A DNA stretch of 64,000 nucleotides from Roseibacillus persicicus (GCF_014651675.1 NZ_BMXI01000008.1:62001-126000), one strand, 5' to 3'. Numbered from the stretch's first letter, positions 43,543 to 53,618 are shown. A program made the numbers and translations. The notes: generated by a model not told the origin, from the letters alone.

Positions 43543-45345
43543 ATGAAGATCCTTCTACCTTTTCTTATTTTCAGCACCTACCTGGTCTCAACCTCCTCGG
43601 CCGAAACCAAGATCAAGAAGACCTCATCGGGATGGCAAATGACCGTCGATGCAAAGCCCTTTTACATCAAAGGCTTCACCTGGTCCCACACTCCTGTAGG
43701 AAAAAAGTATGACTACAACCTCTTCGCCGAGAGCGAAGAAATTATCAAGGCTGCCCTCGAGCGCGACCTAAGCCTCATTCAGGCCGCGGGCGGAAACACC
43801 CTCCGACACGTCTACCCGGCCAAATGGATGAAGTTCATTCACGAGAACTACGGGCTCCACTTCATCGCCAACGATTATTGCGGCCGATACGGTCTCACTA
43901 TCGATGGGGAATTCCTGCCTCAAACCAATTACTCCGATCCCAAGACCCGGGAACACATCAAGCAGACCTGGCGTGACCTCGTGATCACAAACCGCGAGGT
44001 GCCCGGCCTGCTCGCCTATGCCCTCGGAAACGAAAACAACTACGGGCTCGAATGGGTTTCGCAAGCGGTGGAAAATCTCCCCGAGGGAGAACGCCAATCA
44101 GCAAAAGCCCGCTATCTCTACTCGCTTTTCAACGAAATCGCCTTGGAAGTGAAAAAGCTCGACCCCAAGCATCCCGTGGGAATCGTCAACGGTGACCTCC
44201 AGTATCTGGACCTGATTGTCGAACTCTGCCCCGACATCGATTTCCTCGGAGTGAATGCCTATCGAGGAAAGGACTTCTCGGACCTATTCGAACAGGTGAA
44301 AACGAAATTGGGTAAACCAGTCATTCTCATGGAGACCGGTTGCGACGCCTACCACGCGGTGGAAAAGAAGGAGGACGAGCTCTCTCAGGCCCGCATGGTT
44401 CATGACAACTGGGTCGACCTCTACCGGCACACTTCTAACAACGGCGGAAGCGGCAACTGTCTCGGAGGGCTTCACTTCCAATGGGCAGACGAATGGTGGA
44501 AGACGGGTCAGGAATACGAGCTATCCAAACACAATACCAGCGGAAGCTGGCACCACGCGCGATACACTCACGATGCTGCCGCAGACCAGAACATGAATGA
44601 AGAATGGTTCGGCGTCTGCGCCATCAGTCCCAAGACTCACAATGGAGTCCACCTGATCCGGCCCCGCGCGGCCTACTTCGCCCTAACAAACCTCTGGAAG
44701 AAAAGTCCTTACGCTCTCAATCCGAAAGAAATCGAGAAGCTTGTCTTCCAATCCGAAGCTGTCTCCGAACAATCCCATGATAGCAAACTGAAATTCGAAA
44801 CCTTACAATCCAATGCTAAGCAAAGTTTTCAGCCCCCGTCCAAAGTCAGTCTTCCTGCCTATGTCTATCAGGAGGGTGGGGGAGAGATGCTCTGGAGCCC
44901 ATCGGGCCTAATGCCGGAAAAAAACTTTCTCAGTATCGACCCTAAATCTTTAGTTAAACCTCATCGCGGTGAACACTGTCTGGAAGTCCAATACAACTCC
45001 GGCGGTGATTGGTCGGGTCTTCAATGGCAGCATCCTGCTGGAGATTGGGAAAACAACAATCCGGGTGGTTACGACCTAACTGAAGCAAAGACCTTGAGCC
45101 TCTGGGCGCGTGGTCAGAAGGGCGGCGAACAAGTCACCCTCAATATGGGAGGGGCCCTAACCGGCAGATATCCCAACACGACTCAAGCCGACTTCGGTTC
45201 CATCAATCTAACAACCGAATGGAAGCAATTCACTTTCTCTCTGGACGGAAAAGACCTCCGTCGCATTAAAAACCCTCTGACGCTCGTCTTCAAAGGAAGC
45301 GGATTTCCCTATCGCGTCTTCCTAGATGACATCAAATTTGAGTAA
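43543..45345 (+). CDS. Secreted TIM-barrel glycoside hydrolase (GH2/GH72-like) with C-terminal carbohydrate-binding domain
   Basis: 600 aa from the ATG at 43543 with a signal peptide (MKILLPFLIFSTYLVSTSSA). The catalytic barrel spans about 25-410: 'KPFYIKGFTWSHTPVG', 'LIQAAGGNTLRHVYP', the acid/base Glu in 'LLAYALGNENNYG' and the nucleophile Glu in 'VILMETGCDAYH'. This Asn-Glu/Glu layout is that of clan GH-A enzymes such as GH2 or GH72. The last 150 residues are beta-rich ('GFPYRVFLDDIKF'), like a galactose-binding/CBM fold. It probably acts on a beta-glycan outside the cytoplasm; the specificity is open. Confidence 0.85.
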   Translation: MKILLPFLIFSTYLVSTSSAETKIKKTSSGWQMTVDAKPFYIKGFTWSHTPVGKKYDYNLFAESEEIIKAALERDLSLIQAAGGNTLRHVYPAKWMKFIHENYGLHFIANDYCGRYGLTIDGEFLPQTNYSDPKTREHIKQTWRDLVITNREVPGLLAYALGNENNYGLEWVSQAVENLPEGERQSAKARYLYSLFNEIALEVKKLDPKHPVGIVNGDLQYLDLIVELCPDIDFLGVNAYRGKDFSDLFEQVKTKLGKPVILMETGCDAYHAVEKKEDELSQARMVHDNWVDLYRHTSNNGGSGNCLGGLHFQWADEWWKTGQEYELSKHNTSGSWHHARYTHDAAADQNMNEEWFGVCAISPKTHNGVHLIRPRAAYFALTNLWKKSPYALNPKEIEKLVFQSEAVSEQSHDSKLKFETLQSNAKQSFQPPSKVSLPAYVYQEGGGEMLWSPSGLMPEKNFLSIDPKSLVKPHRGEHCLEVQYNSGGDWSGLQWQHPAGDWENNNPGGYDLTEAKTLSLWARGQKGGEQVTLNMGGALTGRYPNTTQADFGSINLTTEWKQFTFSLDGKDLRRIKNPLTLVFKGSGFPYRVFLDDIKFE

Positions 45346-45355
45346 AAGGATCCCT

Positions 45356-45622
45356 ATGGACATCAAGAGCCCTTGCCTCCTCAAACTCAAAGGTCCGCTC
45401 TTTCTCATACTGGGATCGATTGCAGCAGCGATTCTTCTTCTCGAGTCGCCAAACCTTCAAACCCTCGCCCTTCTCCTAATCGTAATTTGGTCCTTTTCCC
45501 GATTCTATTATTTCGCCTTCTACGTTCTGCATCACTACGCCGATCCAGAATTCAAATACTCAGGCTTGTTGGACCTGACGCGCTACCTTGTTGGGAAAAG
45601 AAAGAATACGAGAACACGTTAG
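45356..45622 (+). CDS. Small two-helix membrane protein
   Basis: 88 aa from the ATG at 45356, 10 bp after the glycosidase stop. Two hydrophobic segments (about 14-31 and 36-56) precede 'HHYADPEFKYSGLLDLTRYLVGKRK'. The position suggests co-transcription with the glycosidase. Unknown function. Overlaps the end of nuoC by 4 nt (convergent). Confidence 0.65.
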   Translation: MDIKSPCLLKLKGPLFLILGSIAAAILLLESPNLQTLALLLIVIWSFSRFYYFAFYVLHHYADPEFKYSGLLDLTRYLVGKRKNTRTR

Positions 45623-46191
45623 CTCTCGCCCTTCGCGCGTGGTTCGCTGGAGACACGATCACCACCGGGGCTGGTGACGAAAGGGCCACCTTCCATTGGG
45701 GCCACTCCAGTAGCGGCGACATCCGGCATGTCGGTTGGCTTGCCGGCGAGTGGAAATTCTTTCCGCAGGGGGAAGTAGGGATAGCCCTCCCACATCAGGA
45801 TGCGACGCATATCCGGGTGACCATCAAAGGTGATGCCCATCATGTCGTAGACCTCACGCTCGTGCCAGTTGGCGCTTTTCCAAATATTCACCGCAGTCGG
45901 CACGCTGCCGCCTTCCTCCACCTTGGAGCGCACGCGAAGGTGCTTGGAATCATCGACGTTCGCCAACTCGTAAACCATCTCGAAGCGAGGCTCCTCTTGG
46001 TCGTGGTCGATGCTAGAGACATCGATCAGAAAGTCATAGCCCAGTGCGAACGCCTCTTTGAGAGCAGCTTCTAGAGAAGCCAACTCGACTACAACAGTAG
46101 TTTCGTTGCGAAATTCAACCGTCTCAAGGAGGGCCGTACCCAGCTTCTCACGGAGAGAATCAACGTCAGCGGAAATCAGTTCGGAATTCAT
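45619..46191 (-). CDS. nuoC: NADH-quinone oxidoreductase subunit C
   Basis: 190 aa, the 30-kDa complex I subunit of the peripheral arm. The signature '[38 protein letters not shown]' appears (in pieces) at about 112-150. Its ATG overlaps the nuoB stop by 4 nt. It is not fused to NuoD, and no nuoD follows; the downstream neighbour is on the other strand. Confidence 0.96.
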   Translation of the reverse strand: MNSELISADVDSLREKLGTALLETVEFRNETTVVVELASLEAALKEAFALGYDFLIDVSSIDHDQEEPRFEMVYELANVDDSKHLRVRSKVEEGGSVPTAVNIWKSANWHEREVYDMMGITFDGHPDMRRILMWEGYPYFPLRKEFPLAGKPTDMPDVAATGVAPMEGGPFVTSPGGDRVSSEPRAKGES

Positions 46192-46733
46192 GCTTCGACA
46201 GTTTTTTCTTCTTTGCTCTGATTGAAGATGGACTCGCCCTCAATCTTTTTCTGCAAGCGCATCAGGCCTTCCAAAAGAGCTTCGGGCCGGGGCGGGCAAC
46301 CGGAGATGTAGACATCGACCGGGATAAGATTGTCGATTCCCTGGAGCACGGCATAGCTGCGATACATTCCGCCAGAAGAAGCACAGGCCCCCATCGCGAT
46401 GCACCACTTGGGCTCAGGCATCTGATCCCAGATTCGCTTCACCGCTAGCGCCATTTTGTAAGTCACGGTTCCCGAGACAATCATCACATCAGATTGACGC
46501 GGCGAAAAGCGCATCACCTCCGCACCGAAACGGGAGATGTCGTAACGGGAAGCACCCGTCGCCATCAGCTCAATCGCACAGCAGGCGAGACCCATGGGCA
46601 TCGGCCACAGGGAGTTCTTGCGCATCCAATTGACGGCAGAATCCACGCGGGTAAAGATGATGTTGCCCTCGATCTTGGAATCGTAGGCGGCATGCGCTTC
46701 GGCAGAATCTCCGGAAGTTTCGCTAGTGACCAT
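46188..46733 (-). CDS. nuoB: NADH-quinone oxidoreductase subunit B
   Basis: 181 aa from the ATG at 46733; a GTG at 46769 in the same frame is the alternative. It holds the terminal [4Fe-4S] cluster N2: '[14 protein letters not shown]' gives the paired Cys, '[11 protein letters not shown]' the third and '[14 protein letters not shown]' the fourth. Coupled to nuoC. No nuoA lies upstream, so this is a two-gene complex I fragment separated from the remaining nuo genes. Confidence 0.97.
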   Translation of the reverse strand: MVTSETSGDSAEAHAAYDSKIEGNIIFTRVDSAVNWMRKNSLWPMPMGLACCAIELMATGASRYDISRFGAEVMRFSPRQSDVMIVSGTVTYKMALAVKRIWDQMPEPKWCIAMGACASSGGMYRSYAVLQGIDNLIPVDVYISGCPPRPEALLEGLMRLQKKIEGESIFNQSKEEKTVEA

Positions 46734-46775
46734 AACTGCGGGCACTTTACCGCCCCGGAAGGGACTCACAAGCCC

Positions 46776-46801
46776 GACTTTGTGAAATTTTTCACAAAGT
46801 C
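46776..46801. promoter_or_regulatory. Perfect 11-bp inverted repeat upstream of nuoB
   Basis: GACTTTGTGAA-ATTT-TTCACAAAGTC, 7 bp before the upstream GTG and 43 bp before the ATG of nuoB. No gene ends here, so an operator or 5'-UTR structure is more likely than a terminator. The interval 46802-47032 holds no gene that I can support. Confidence 0.55.
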
Positions 46802-47032
46802 TCCGCTTTTCTCTCCGTCAATCCTTGGCGGTTTCGCGCTCTGCTCCCATTTTTCCCCACATTCTGCAAGGAGCCCGCTTGCATTTCGAACGATCCGGGC
46901 CGCCGAAAAATGGGCAAAAGAACGCAGCTACAAGGCTCAGGGCTCTTTCCAGGTGCTGGCACAGTGCGAGCGACTCTTTCCCTGTCCCCCGGGGAGCAAG
47001 CCCGGAACTGAACTCCAACCCAACCAATATTT

Positions 47033-47479
47033 ATGAAAACAACAGAAATGAAGGAAGAATGCATCGACGTCTGCAACGGTCTCCTGCGAAGCGAAATCTC
47101 AGCCGTCGAGACCTACGAAAAAGCACTGGAGAAATTCGATGAGGTCTCCGAAGTCACCCTTCTGACCGAGATGCGCAAAAGCCACCAGCAGAGCGTGCAA
47201 CGCCTCAAGGCCAACGTGGTCTCCATGGGCGGCACCCCGTCCACCGACTCGGGGGCATGGGGAGCTTTTGCAAAAACCGTCCAGTCGGCCGCCGGACTCT
47301 TCGGCGAGAACGCGGCCATTACCGCCCTCATCCAGGGCGAAGAGCACGGAATCAACGACTACGAGTCCGCCTTGGAAAACGACGACGTGATGCCGGAGTG
47401 CAAAGAAATGATTCGCAACGAATTGCTACCGCGCGCCCAAACCAACAAAAGGACCCTCGAGTCCCTCCGCGATAGCTAG
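47033..47479 (+). CDS. PA2169/DUF2383 four-helix-bundle protein
   Basis: 148 aa, all-helical, with 'CNGLLRSEISAVETYEKALEKF' and 'LIQGEEHGINDYESALEND', the paired Glu-containing helices of the DUF2383 (PA2169) ferritin-like family. These may bind metal through Glu/His residues and are often linked with stress. Monocistronic; the terminator at 47505 follows. Confidence 0.88.
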   Translation: MKTTEMKEECIDVCNGLLRSEISAVETYEKALEKFDEVSEVTLLTEMRKSHQQSVQRLKANVVSMGGTPSTDSGAWGAFAKTVQSAAGLFGENAAITALIQGEEHGINDYESALENDDVMPECKEMIRNELLPRAQTNKRTLESLRDS

Positions 47480-47504
47480 TGCGAAAGACTCTAACCGTAT
47501 CGAG

Positions 47505-47532
47505 AAAGCCGACCCCTCGGGGTTGGCTTTTT
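47505..47532 (+). terminator. Intrinsic terminator
   Basis: AAAGCCGACCCC and GGGGTTGGCTTT pair (one G-T) around a 2-nt TC turn, followed by TT. It ends the DUF2383 transcript; convergent SLC13 gene ends at 47559. Confidence 0.85.
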
Positions 47533-47558
47533 CGTACCTGGCCCCCGAGAAATTCTCC

Positions 47559-49334
47559 CTAAAACGGCCAAAAAACCGGAATGAAAATCACCGCCGTAAT
47601 CCAGAGCACCACATTCAAGGGCAGGCCCACTTTGACAAAATCCATGAAACGATAGCCCCCGGCGGTGAAGACATAGGTATTGGTCTGATAACCAATCGGG
47701 GTCGCGAAGCTCGCACTGGCCCCGAACATGATGGCGACCACAAAGGGCCGCGGATCCACTCCCATCCCGGCCGCAATCGAGATCGCAAGCGGCGTCATCA
47801 AGATGGCGACCGCGTTATTTGTAATGGTCTCGGTCAGGGTGGTAGCCAACAGATAGATCACCGCAAGGACTGCAATCGGACCGAAGGGACTCAACCAGGC
47901 CGCAGTCGACTCCGCCACGAGCCTCGCCGCCCCGGTATTTTCCATCGCTTGGCCGAGTCCTAACATTCCGAAGATAATAAAAAGAATGGGCCATTCCACA
48001 CTGTCGTAGGCCTCGCGAGGATCAACACAACCCAAGACCATTGCCGCCACCGCCCCCACGATCGCCACCGACAGAATAGGCACCCCAAAGGCAGCAAGAA
48101 TTACCACCGCCGCCACAATCGCAACAGCCAGTGGAGCCTTGTGCTGGCGAAAGGGCCTTTCGACCTCGCTATTGAGAAAGATGAGGTCCTCTTGCAAAGC
48201 CTGGAACCGCTCCAAGTTCGCCGCGGGAGCCTCGATGAGCAAGGCGTCGCCAAAGTTCAGAGTCATCTGCCCCAGCTCTTCTTCCCCAAGGTTCACCCCC
48301 TTGCGATGCAATGCCACCACCACCACCGCGTGCTGCTGAAGCAGGTGCAAGTCAGCAAGCTTCTTGCCAGCAAAGTTCGAGCGCGGCCCAATCATGGCCT
48401 CCGCAATTTTGACCCGACCGCCCTTTGCCGGATCACTGCCTTTCTCGAAACTCAAACCTCCCGACTCCGCAATCTGCGAGACTCCGCGCGAACTCGCCTT
48501 CAGCACGATGGTATCGCCCGCCATCAGGACCTCCTCACCCAGCGCGGCAGTATCGACCCGCTGCCCGGCACGCACCAGATAGAAGAGGCGGAAGGCCTTG
48601 TTCTTCCAAAGGTCCGTTTCCGCCAGAGCCTTTCCAATCAGAGGAGACTTGGCCGTCACTTTCGCGGTCGAAAGAAAGTCCCGCGCATCACCAGCCGGTA
48701 GCAAGGTCGCGAGCGTTGGGCGATCCGGCAGCAACCGCCGCCCCACCGTGAAGAGATATAGGGTGCCGATGATGGCGTAGATGAGACCCAATGGTGCAAT
48801 CTCGAAGATCGAAAACGGCTTCATCCCGCTTTCCGCCGCCACTCCGGAAACCAAAATGTTCGTCGAAGTTCCGAAGAGCGTAATCGTGCCTCCCAATATC
48901 GCAAAAAACGAGAGTGGCATCAGTAGCCGCGAGGCCTTCACCTCACTGGATCTCGCAAAGCCAATCACGATGGGGAGAAACACCACCACCAGCGGGGTGT
49001 TATTGATACAAGCCGATAGAGGCAATACAATGAGGGCCAGGATCACCAGCGCGCGCAGCTCGCTCTTGCCCGCCAGTCTCTGGAACACCTGCGCCAACCA
49101 ATTGATGATTCCCGTGCGAGTCAGCGAAGCACTCAGAATGAACATCGCCCCAATCGTCAATGGCGCACTGTTCTGAAAAACCGCCGCCACATCCTTGGCG
49201 CTCAACATCTGGCAAATGATGCAAAGGGCAAACGCAGCCAGCGAAACCAAGTCCGGCGACAACCACTCCTTTACAAAGAAAAGAAAAGTTAGCCCCAGAA
49301 TGATAAAGACCGCGATTAACTGAAGAGACTCCAT
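47559..49334 (-). CDS. SLC13-type anion permease with TrkA-C regulatory domains
   Basis: 591 aa. N- and C-terminal membrane halves (about 1-190 and 395-591) are separated by two RCK/TrkA-C-like domains ('SPLIGKALAETDLWKNKAFRLFYLVRAGQ', 'NFAGKKLADLHLLQQHAVVVVALHRKG'). Hairpin signatures 'CINNTPLVVVFLPIV' and 'TLTETITNNAVAILMTPLAISIA' carry the SNT motif of divalent-anion:Na+ symporters. Sulfate or dicarboxylates are likely substrates. Long form with RCK domains as in bacterial sulfate permease-like members. Divergent from rph. Confidence 0.92.
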   Translation of the reverse strand: MESLQLIAVFIILGLTFLFFVKEWLSPDLVSLAAFALCIICQMLSAKDVAAVFQNSAPLTIGAMFILSASLTRTGIINWLAQVFQRLAGKSELRALVILALIVLPLSACINNTPLVVVFLPIVIGFARSSEVKASRLLMPLSFFAILGGTITLFGTSTNILVSGVAAESGMKPFSIFEIAPLGLIYAIIGTLYLFTVGRRLLPDRPTLATLLPAGDARDFLSTAKVTAKSPLIGKALAETDLWKNKAFRLFYLVRAGQRVDTAALGEEVLMAGDTIVLKASSRGVSQIAESGGLSFEKGSDPAKGGRVKIAEAMIGPRSNFAGKKLADLHLLQQHAVVVVALHRKGVNLGEEELGQMTLNFGDALLIEAPAANLERFQALQEDLIFLNSEVERPFRQHKAPLAVAIVAAVVILAAFGVPILSVAIVGAVAAMVLGCVDPREAYDSVEWPILFIIFGMLGLGQAMENTGAARLVAESTAAWLSPFGPIAVLAVIYLLATTLTETITNNAVAILMTPLAISIAAGMGVDPRPFVVAIMFGASASFATPIGYQTNTYVFTAGGYRFMDFVKVGLPLNVVLWITAVIFIPVFWPF

Positions 49335-49477
49335 GTGCCGACCTGATGCTAGAACCCTTCCCGCCCGCTGTCGCTAGCATTCAATCGCACGGCGCATTTT
49401 TGTGCCGCTTTGGATTCGCCGGGATTGATGTGCCATTTTTCTGGCCAGTAGGACGACTTTCGGGAACAACCCTCTGC

Positions 49478-50257
49478 ATGAACCGACCTGATGGACGCCA
49501 GAATGACGAGATGCGCGAATTGACCTTCACCCCCAACGTGGCCCCCCACGCCTCTGGGTCCGTGCTGGTTTCCTTTGGCAACACCCGCGTCATCTGCGCC
49601 GCCACCATCGAGGAATCCGTTCCCGGCTGGATGCGTTATCAAAAGGTCGAAGGTGGCTGGCTCACTGCCGAGTATTCCATGCTCCCATACTCCACCCACG
49701 ACCGGAAGCGCCGCGACATCTCCAGTGGCAAGCTCGATGGCCGATCCTCGGAGATTCAACGTCTCATTGGCCGTTCCCTGCGTGCCGTGGTTGATTTGAA
49801 AAAGCTCGGCTCCCGCACCATCTGGCTCGACTGCGACGTCCTGCAAGCCGACGGCGGCACGCGCACCGCTTCCATCACCGGAGGCTGCGTCGCGATCTCC
49901 ATCGCCATCAACAAGCTCATGTCCGCGGGCAAGCTCAACGACTTTCCGATGAAGAGTCTCATCGCCGCCATTTCCTGCGGGGTGTATGAAGACGAAGTGG
50001 TGCTCGACCTCAATTACCCCGAGGACAAAGCCGCTACCGTCGACTCCAATCTCGTGATGACCGAGAACCTCTCCTTCGTCGAAATGCAGATGTCCGGCGA
50101 AGAAGCGACCTTCACAGACGAGCAAATGGCGCAGATGATCGCCTTGGGCAAAAAAGGGGTGAGCGAAATCGTCGTCAAACAGCGTGAAGCGATCCTCGCT
50201 GCCGACAAAGCCGGACCAGCGGATCTGCAAGACCTCGCTGCGGCTTTCGGGCGGTAG
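49478..50257 (+). CDS. rph: Ribonuclease PH
   Basis: 259 aa from the ATG at 49478 (MNRPDGRQNDEMRELTFTPNVAPHASGSVLV). Phosphorolytic 3'-5' exoribonuclease that trims tRNA 3' ends. Conserved 'GNTRVICAATIEESVPGWMR', 'WLTAEYSMLPYSTHDRKRRD', 'RSSEIQRLIGRSLRAVVDL' and 'ISCGVYEDEVVLDLNYPED'. Slightly longer than the usual 238-245 at the C-terminus. The longer frame to 49346 has no family match. A dispersed repeat copy begins right after the stop. Confidence 0.97.
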   Translation: MNRPDGRQNDEMRELTFTPNVAPHASGSVLVSFGNTRVICAATIEESVPGWMRYQKVEGGWLTAEYSMLPYSTHDRKRRDISSGKLDGRSSEIQRLIGRSLRAVVDLKKLGSRTIWLDCDVLQADGGTRTASITGGCVAISIAINKLMSAGKLNDFPMKSLIAAISCGVYEDEVVLDLNYPEDKAATVDSNLVMTENLSFVEMQMSGEEATFTDEQMAQMIALGKKGVSEIVVKQREAILAADKAGPADLQDLAAAFGR

Positions 50258-50258
50258 G

Positions 50259-50431
50259 TTTTTTTGACGCAGAGGCGCGGAGGCGCAGAGAGGGTCGCGG
50301 AGGACGGGGCGTTGGTTTTTTCTGTTTTGGTTTTGGGACCAGGATGGATGGGATGGATGGGATTCAGAAATGGGCCAATGAGCCCGCTTTCAGACGGAGC
50401 GCGGGACTTTAGACCGCCCCAGAGCATCGTC
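50259..50431. repeat. Dispersed repeat copy 1 (left flank of defence island)
   Basis: About 173 bp from a T-run through GACGCAGAGGCGCGGAGGCG to AGAGCATCGTC, containing the tandem GGATGGATGGGATGGATGGG tract. It is nearly identical to the first part of copies 2 and 3 at 60.5-61.1 kb, in the same orientation. Confidence 0.85.
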
Positions 50432-50478
50432 CTGTGCCGACGACATTTGGATGCCGGCGTTCAGACAAACTGAGCGAC

Positions 50479-53400
50479 CTACCCCGCCTTGTTGTAGATA
50501 GACTCTCCTTCGTCCGGATATTTCTCAAGAACGTGTTGAAAAAGCATCCCGCACTTTTGCTCAAAGAGCTCGGCCGTGTATTTTTCAGGAAGACCGGCAT
50601 CGAGCATCTTCTCAATTTCAATCCGAACGGCAGCACGGGTGGTGCGCTTGTTGCGCCAGGCTAGCACTAGCAACTCCGTTTTGAGCTTCCCAAGGAGCTC
50701 CTTGCACACCTTTTTGATCGCCGCTGCTTCGCTTGGGTCCAATTCAGGGCCGGGACGAGTAAGGATGTCGAAGATGGCAAGCTGCTCTTCATTCACGTTT
50801 TCGCGTACATGCCGCTGCTCTTCTTCATTGAGGTCTTGGGACAGGTTCACCAATTCTTCAAAGAGCTGCTCGATGCTAAGGGCTCCGCTGTTGTATTGCT
50901 CGACCATCTTTTGGAAGCGGTCGAGGAAGTCGTAGCGACTGGCATTCAGTCGAATCATCTTGTCGAGCTTCCGCTCAATCAAGGCGCGGAGTTTTTGGGC
51001 TTCCGTGTTCTTGGTTTTGCTCTTCGCAAACTTCTTTTCCAAGACCCCAAAGTCAATGTTGCTAAGATCTACCACGGCGGCCTTCGCTCCCGCCACGACA
51101 GGAGAATCGGCCACAATACTCTCGTCAAGAACCTGAGAGATATCTGCCATCACCGCTGAAATATCGACCGGATCCCCCTGCGCTCGAATCGCCTTTGCCA
51201 GTTGATCAAGGACCTGACAAAGCGGAGCAAGAGTCGGAATAATGGGGTCCGGCATCACCGCCTTGTAGAGCCGCTGAATATCACGGTCATGTGCGAGGAA
51301 CTCATCCTTAACGGGGTCGGTGCGCAAAAGCTGGTTCACAGCGGGGACAAAGTGTGCGACCGAATCGCGCACCAGGGCTTCCAAGTCGACATTTTGTTTC
51401 CGGCAAAAGTCTCGCCCTTGCACCAAAGCTATCCGTAGCGCTTCGATCAACTCCGTCTTGTCCTTCACCGGCAGTTCGCCGCCGCCGCTACCTGAACCGT
51501 AAATGGCGAGCGCCTTTTCCAATTCAGCAAAGACATTGGCGTAGTCCACGATAAGCCCATTCACCTTTTCGCCATGGACCCGATTGGCTCGGGCGATGGT
51601 TTGCATCAAGGTGTGTCCTCGCATCGGCTTATCGAGATAAAGAGTCGAACAACTCGGGGCATCAAATCCGGTGAGCCACATCGCGCAGACGAAGACGAGA
51701 CGGAACTGGTCATCTGGATCCTTGAACTTGGTTTCCAAGTCTTCCTTCACCATCCGTTCGCGGTGGGGGAGAATGTCGAAGCCCTTGTCCTTCATTTCCG
51801 CAATCTCGTTCTGTCCCGAAGAGACCACCACCGCCATGTCGGTCTCTTGCAGATTGCGTAGGCGCTCGTTGAGTTGCCGGTGTTCGGGAAGCAGGGGACT
51901 TAGCGCCGCCATTCGAGTGATGACCCGCTCTTTCTCGGCCTCCCACTGCTCCCTCACTTTCTCGAACATCTTCAAGGTGGTTAGCTTGTCGATGGAGACC
52001 ACCATGGCCTTGCCTTGATAGCCGCGATTGAGGAAGTGGTGCACGATATCCTTCGCCACCGCATCCAGCCGTTCTTCGCGCGTGATGAGGTGATAGCGTT
52101 GGCCGAGAACCTTCTTCAGCTTCTCCTCCTGCTCGTCATCGAGCGCGGCTTCGTCGATGACCTGATAGATTTCCTCGTTCAGCTCGGGGTTGGTGATCTC
52201 CAACTCAGGGGTACGATTCTCATAGTAGAGCGGGACCGTGGCGCCGTCTTCCACACTTTGCTTGAAGTCGTAGATGCTCACGTAGTCGCCAAAGACTTCA
52301 CGCGTTCTCTCCTCGCCAGCAATCAGCGGCGTTCCAGTGAAGGCCACGAACTTCGCATTCGGCAAAGCGGTGCGCATGTTCATTGCCAGGGTGTCGTATT
52401 GACTGCGATGGGCCTCGTCGGTCAGTACGATGATGTCGTCGCGCTCGCTCAGCACCGGATGCAGCGTCCCTGGATCGGTGCGGAACTTGTGAATGAGGGT
52501 GAAGACATAGCGATGGTCTTCGCCGAGCAGCTTGCGCAAGTGGGTCGCACTCGTAGCCTGACACAGCTCACTCGCGGCTCCACAGGTGGAAAAGGTGCGG
52601 TAGATTTGGGTGTCCAGTTCTGTTCGGTCCGTGATGACCACAAAGGTCCAGTTCCCTGCCAGCTTGCGAAAGACCTTCTCGGCAAAGAAGACCATGGAGT
52701 AGCTCTTGCCGCTACCTTGTGTGTGCCAAAAGACCCCCACGCGACCATCCTCCGTGGTGCGGAGTGCTTCCACGGCTCGATTAACCCCAAGGAATTGGTG
52801 GTTGCGCGCCACCAACTTCCCGACTGCGCCCTTGTTCTCGGAAAAGCGAGTAAAGTTTTCCACCAAATCTAACAAGCGCGATTTCTCACACGTTCCCCGC
52901 AGCAAAGTCTTGAGCGAAATGTCGGGCACTTCTTCTTCCTCGGCCACTTTCTTCCAGTCTCCGAAGTGCTCCCACTCCGCCGTGAGGCTGCCGATCTTGC
53001 TTTGCACCCCATTGGAGACCAGCAGAAAGCCGTTGTAGTGAAAGAGCTGCGGAATGGCCCCCTTGTAGTCTGCCAGATTCTTGTCAAAGGCCTCCCGCAC
53101 ATTCACTCCCGGCTTCTTGAACTCAATCAGCACCAGCGGGAGCCCGTTCACAAAGCCAATCAAATCCGGTCGCCGCGTGTAGAGGTCACCGCTGATCCAG
53201 AACTGCGACACCAAGAGAAATTCATTCGCCGCCGCCTCGTCCCAATCAAAGACGCGCACCACCTCCATCCGTTGGCCACCCACCTCGCGGTCGGGGATAG
53301 TCACCTTCACGCCTCCACGCAGCAGCTTATCGATCTCGCGATTGCCTTCTACCAAACTCAGCGCCGAGCGGTCCCGCGTCAGTTCCTCCACCGCCGCATC

Positions 53401-53613
53401 CAGCGCCTCGGCGGGCAACTCTGGATTGAGCTTCTCCAGCACCGGCCGCAACCGCGCTACCAAGACCACCTCCCGCTTCGCCTCGCGTGCCAGACTACTC
53501 TTCCCCGAAGCCCACTCCCCAAACGCATTCACCGCCTCCCACCCCAACTCGTCCGCCATCAACTGAATGGCAGGCTGTTCGACGAGATGGTCTTCGGTGT
53601 AGGCGGACGACAT
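50479..53613 (-). CDS. hsdR: Type I restriction enzyme, R subunit
   Basis: 1044 aa, normal HsdR length. The nuclease core has P149-D150 and E164-F-K166 ('VLIEFKK'). The SF2 translocase has Walker A H297-TQGSGKS304 and DEAH at 399-402, with 'FVAFTGTPL' as motif III. Late helicase motif 'MWLTGFDAPSCSTLYLDKPMRGHTLMQTIARANR' is read in parts. The C-terminal HsdM-binding domain has coiled-coil character. It cuts DNA after translocation when the HsdS site is unmethylated. Unusually, four foreign genes separate it from hsdS; it has its own intergenic region with a palindromic array. Confidence 0.97.
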   Translation of the reverse strand: MSSAYTEDHLVEQPAIQLMADELGWEAVNAFGEWASGKSSLAREAKREVVLVARLRPVLEKLNPELPAEALDAAVEELTRDRSALSLVEGNREIDKLLRGGVKVTIPDREVGGQRMEVVRVFDWDEAAANEFLLVSQFWISGDLYTRRPDLIGFVNGLPLVLIEFKKPGVNVREAFDKNLADYKGAIPQLFHYNGFLLVSNGVQSKIGSLTAEWEHFGDWKKVAEEEEVPDISLKTLLRGTCEKSRLLDLVENFTRFSENKGAVGKLVARNHQFLGVNRAVEALRTTEDGRVGVFWHTQGSGKSYSMVFFAEKVFRKLAGNWTFVVITDRTELDTQIYRTFSTCGAASELCQATSATHLRKLLGEDHRYVFTLIHKFRTDPGTLHPVLSERDDIIVLTDEAHRSQYDTLAMNMRTALPNAKFVAFTGTPLIAGEERTREVFGDYVSIYDFKQSVEDGATVPLYYENRTPELEITNPELNEEIYQVIDEAALDDEQEEKLKKVLGQRYHLITREERLDAVAKDIVHHFLNRGYQGKAMVVSIDKLTTLKMFEKVREQWEAEKERVITRMAALSPLLPEHRQLNERLRNLQETDMAVVVSSGQNEIAEMKDKGFDILPHRERMVKEDLETKFKDPDDQFRLVFVCAMWLTGFDAPSCSTLYLDKPMRGHTLMQTIARANRVHGEKVNGLIVDYANVFAELEKALAIYGSGSGGGELPVKDKTELIEALRIALVQGRDFCRKQNVDLEALVRDSVAHFVPAVNQLLRTDPVKDEFLAHDRDIQRLYKAVMPDPIIPTLAPLCQVLDQLAKAIRAQGDPVDISAVMADISQVLDESIVADSPVVAGAKAAVVDLSNIDFGVLEKKFAKSKTKNTEAQKLRALIERKLDKMIRLNASRYDFLDRFQKMVEQYNSGALSIEQLFEELVNLSQDLNEEEQRHVRENVNEEQLAIFDILTRPGPELDPSEAAAIKKVCKELLGKLKTELLVLAWRNKRTTRAAVRIEIEKMLDAGLPEKYTAELFEQKCGMLFQHVLEKYPDEGESIYNKAG

Positions 53614-53618
53614 AGATT

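Noticed and set aside
46792-47142. ORFs on both strands upstream of the DUF2383 gene
   Set aside because: No family resemblance; overlap the real gene start and are compositional.
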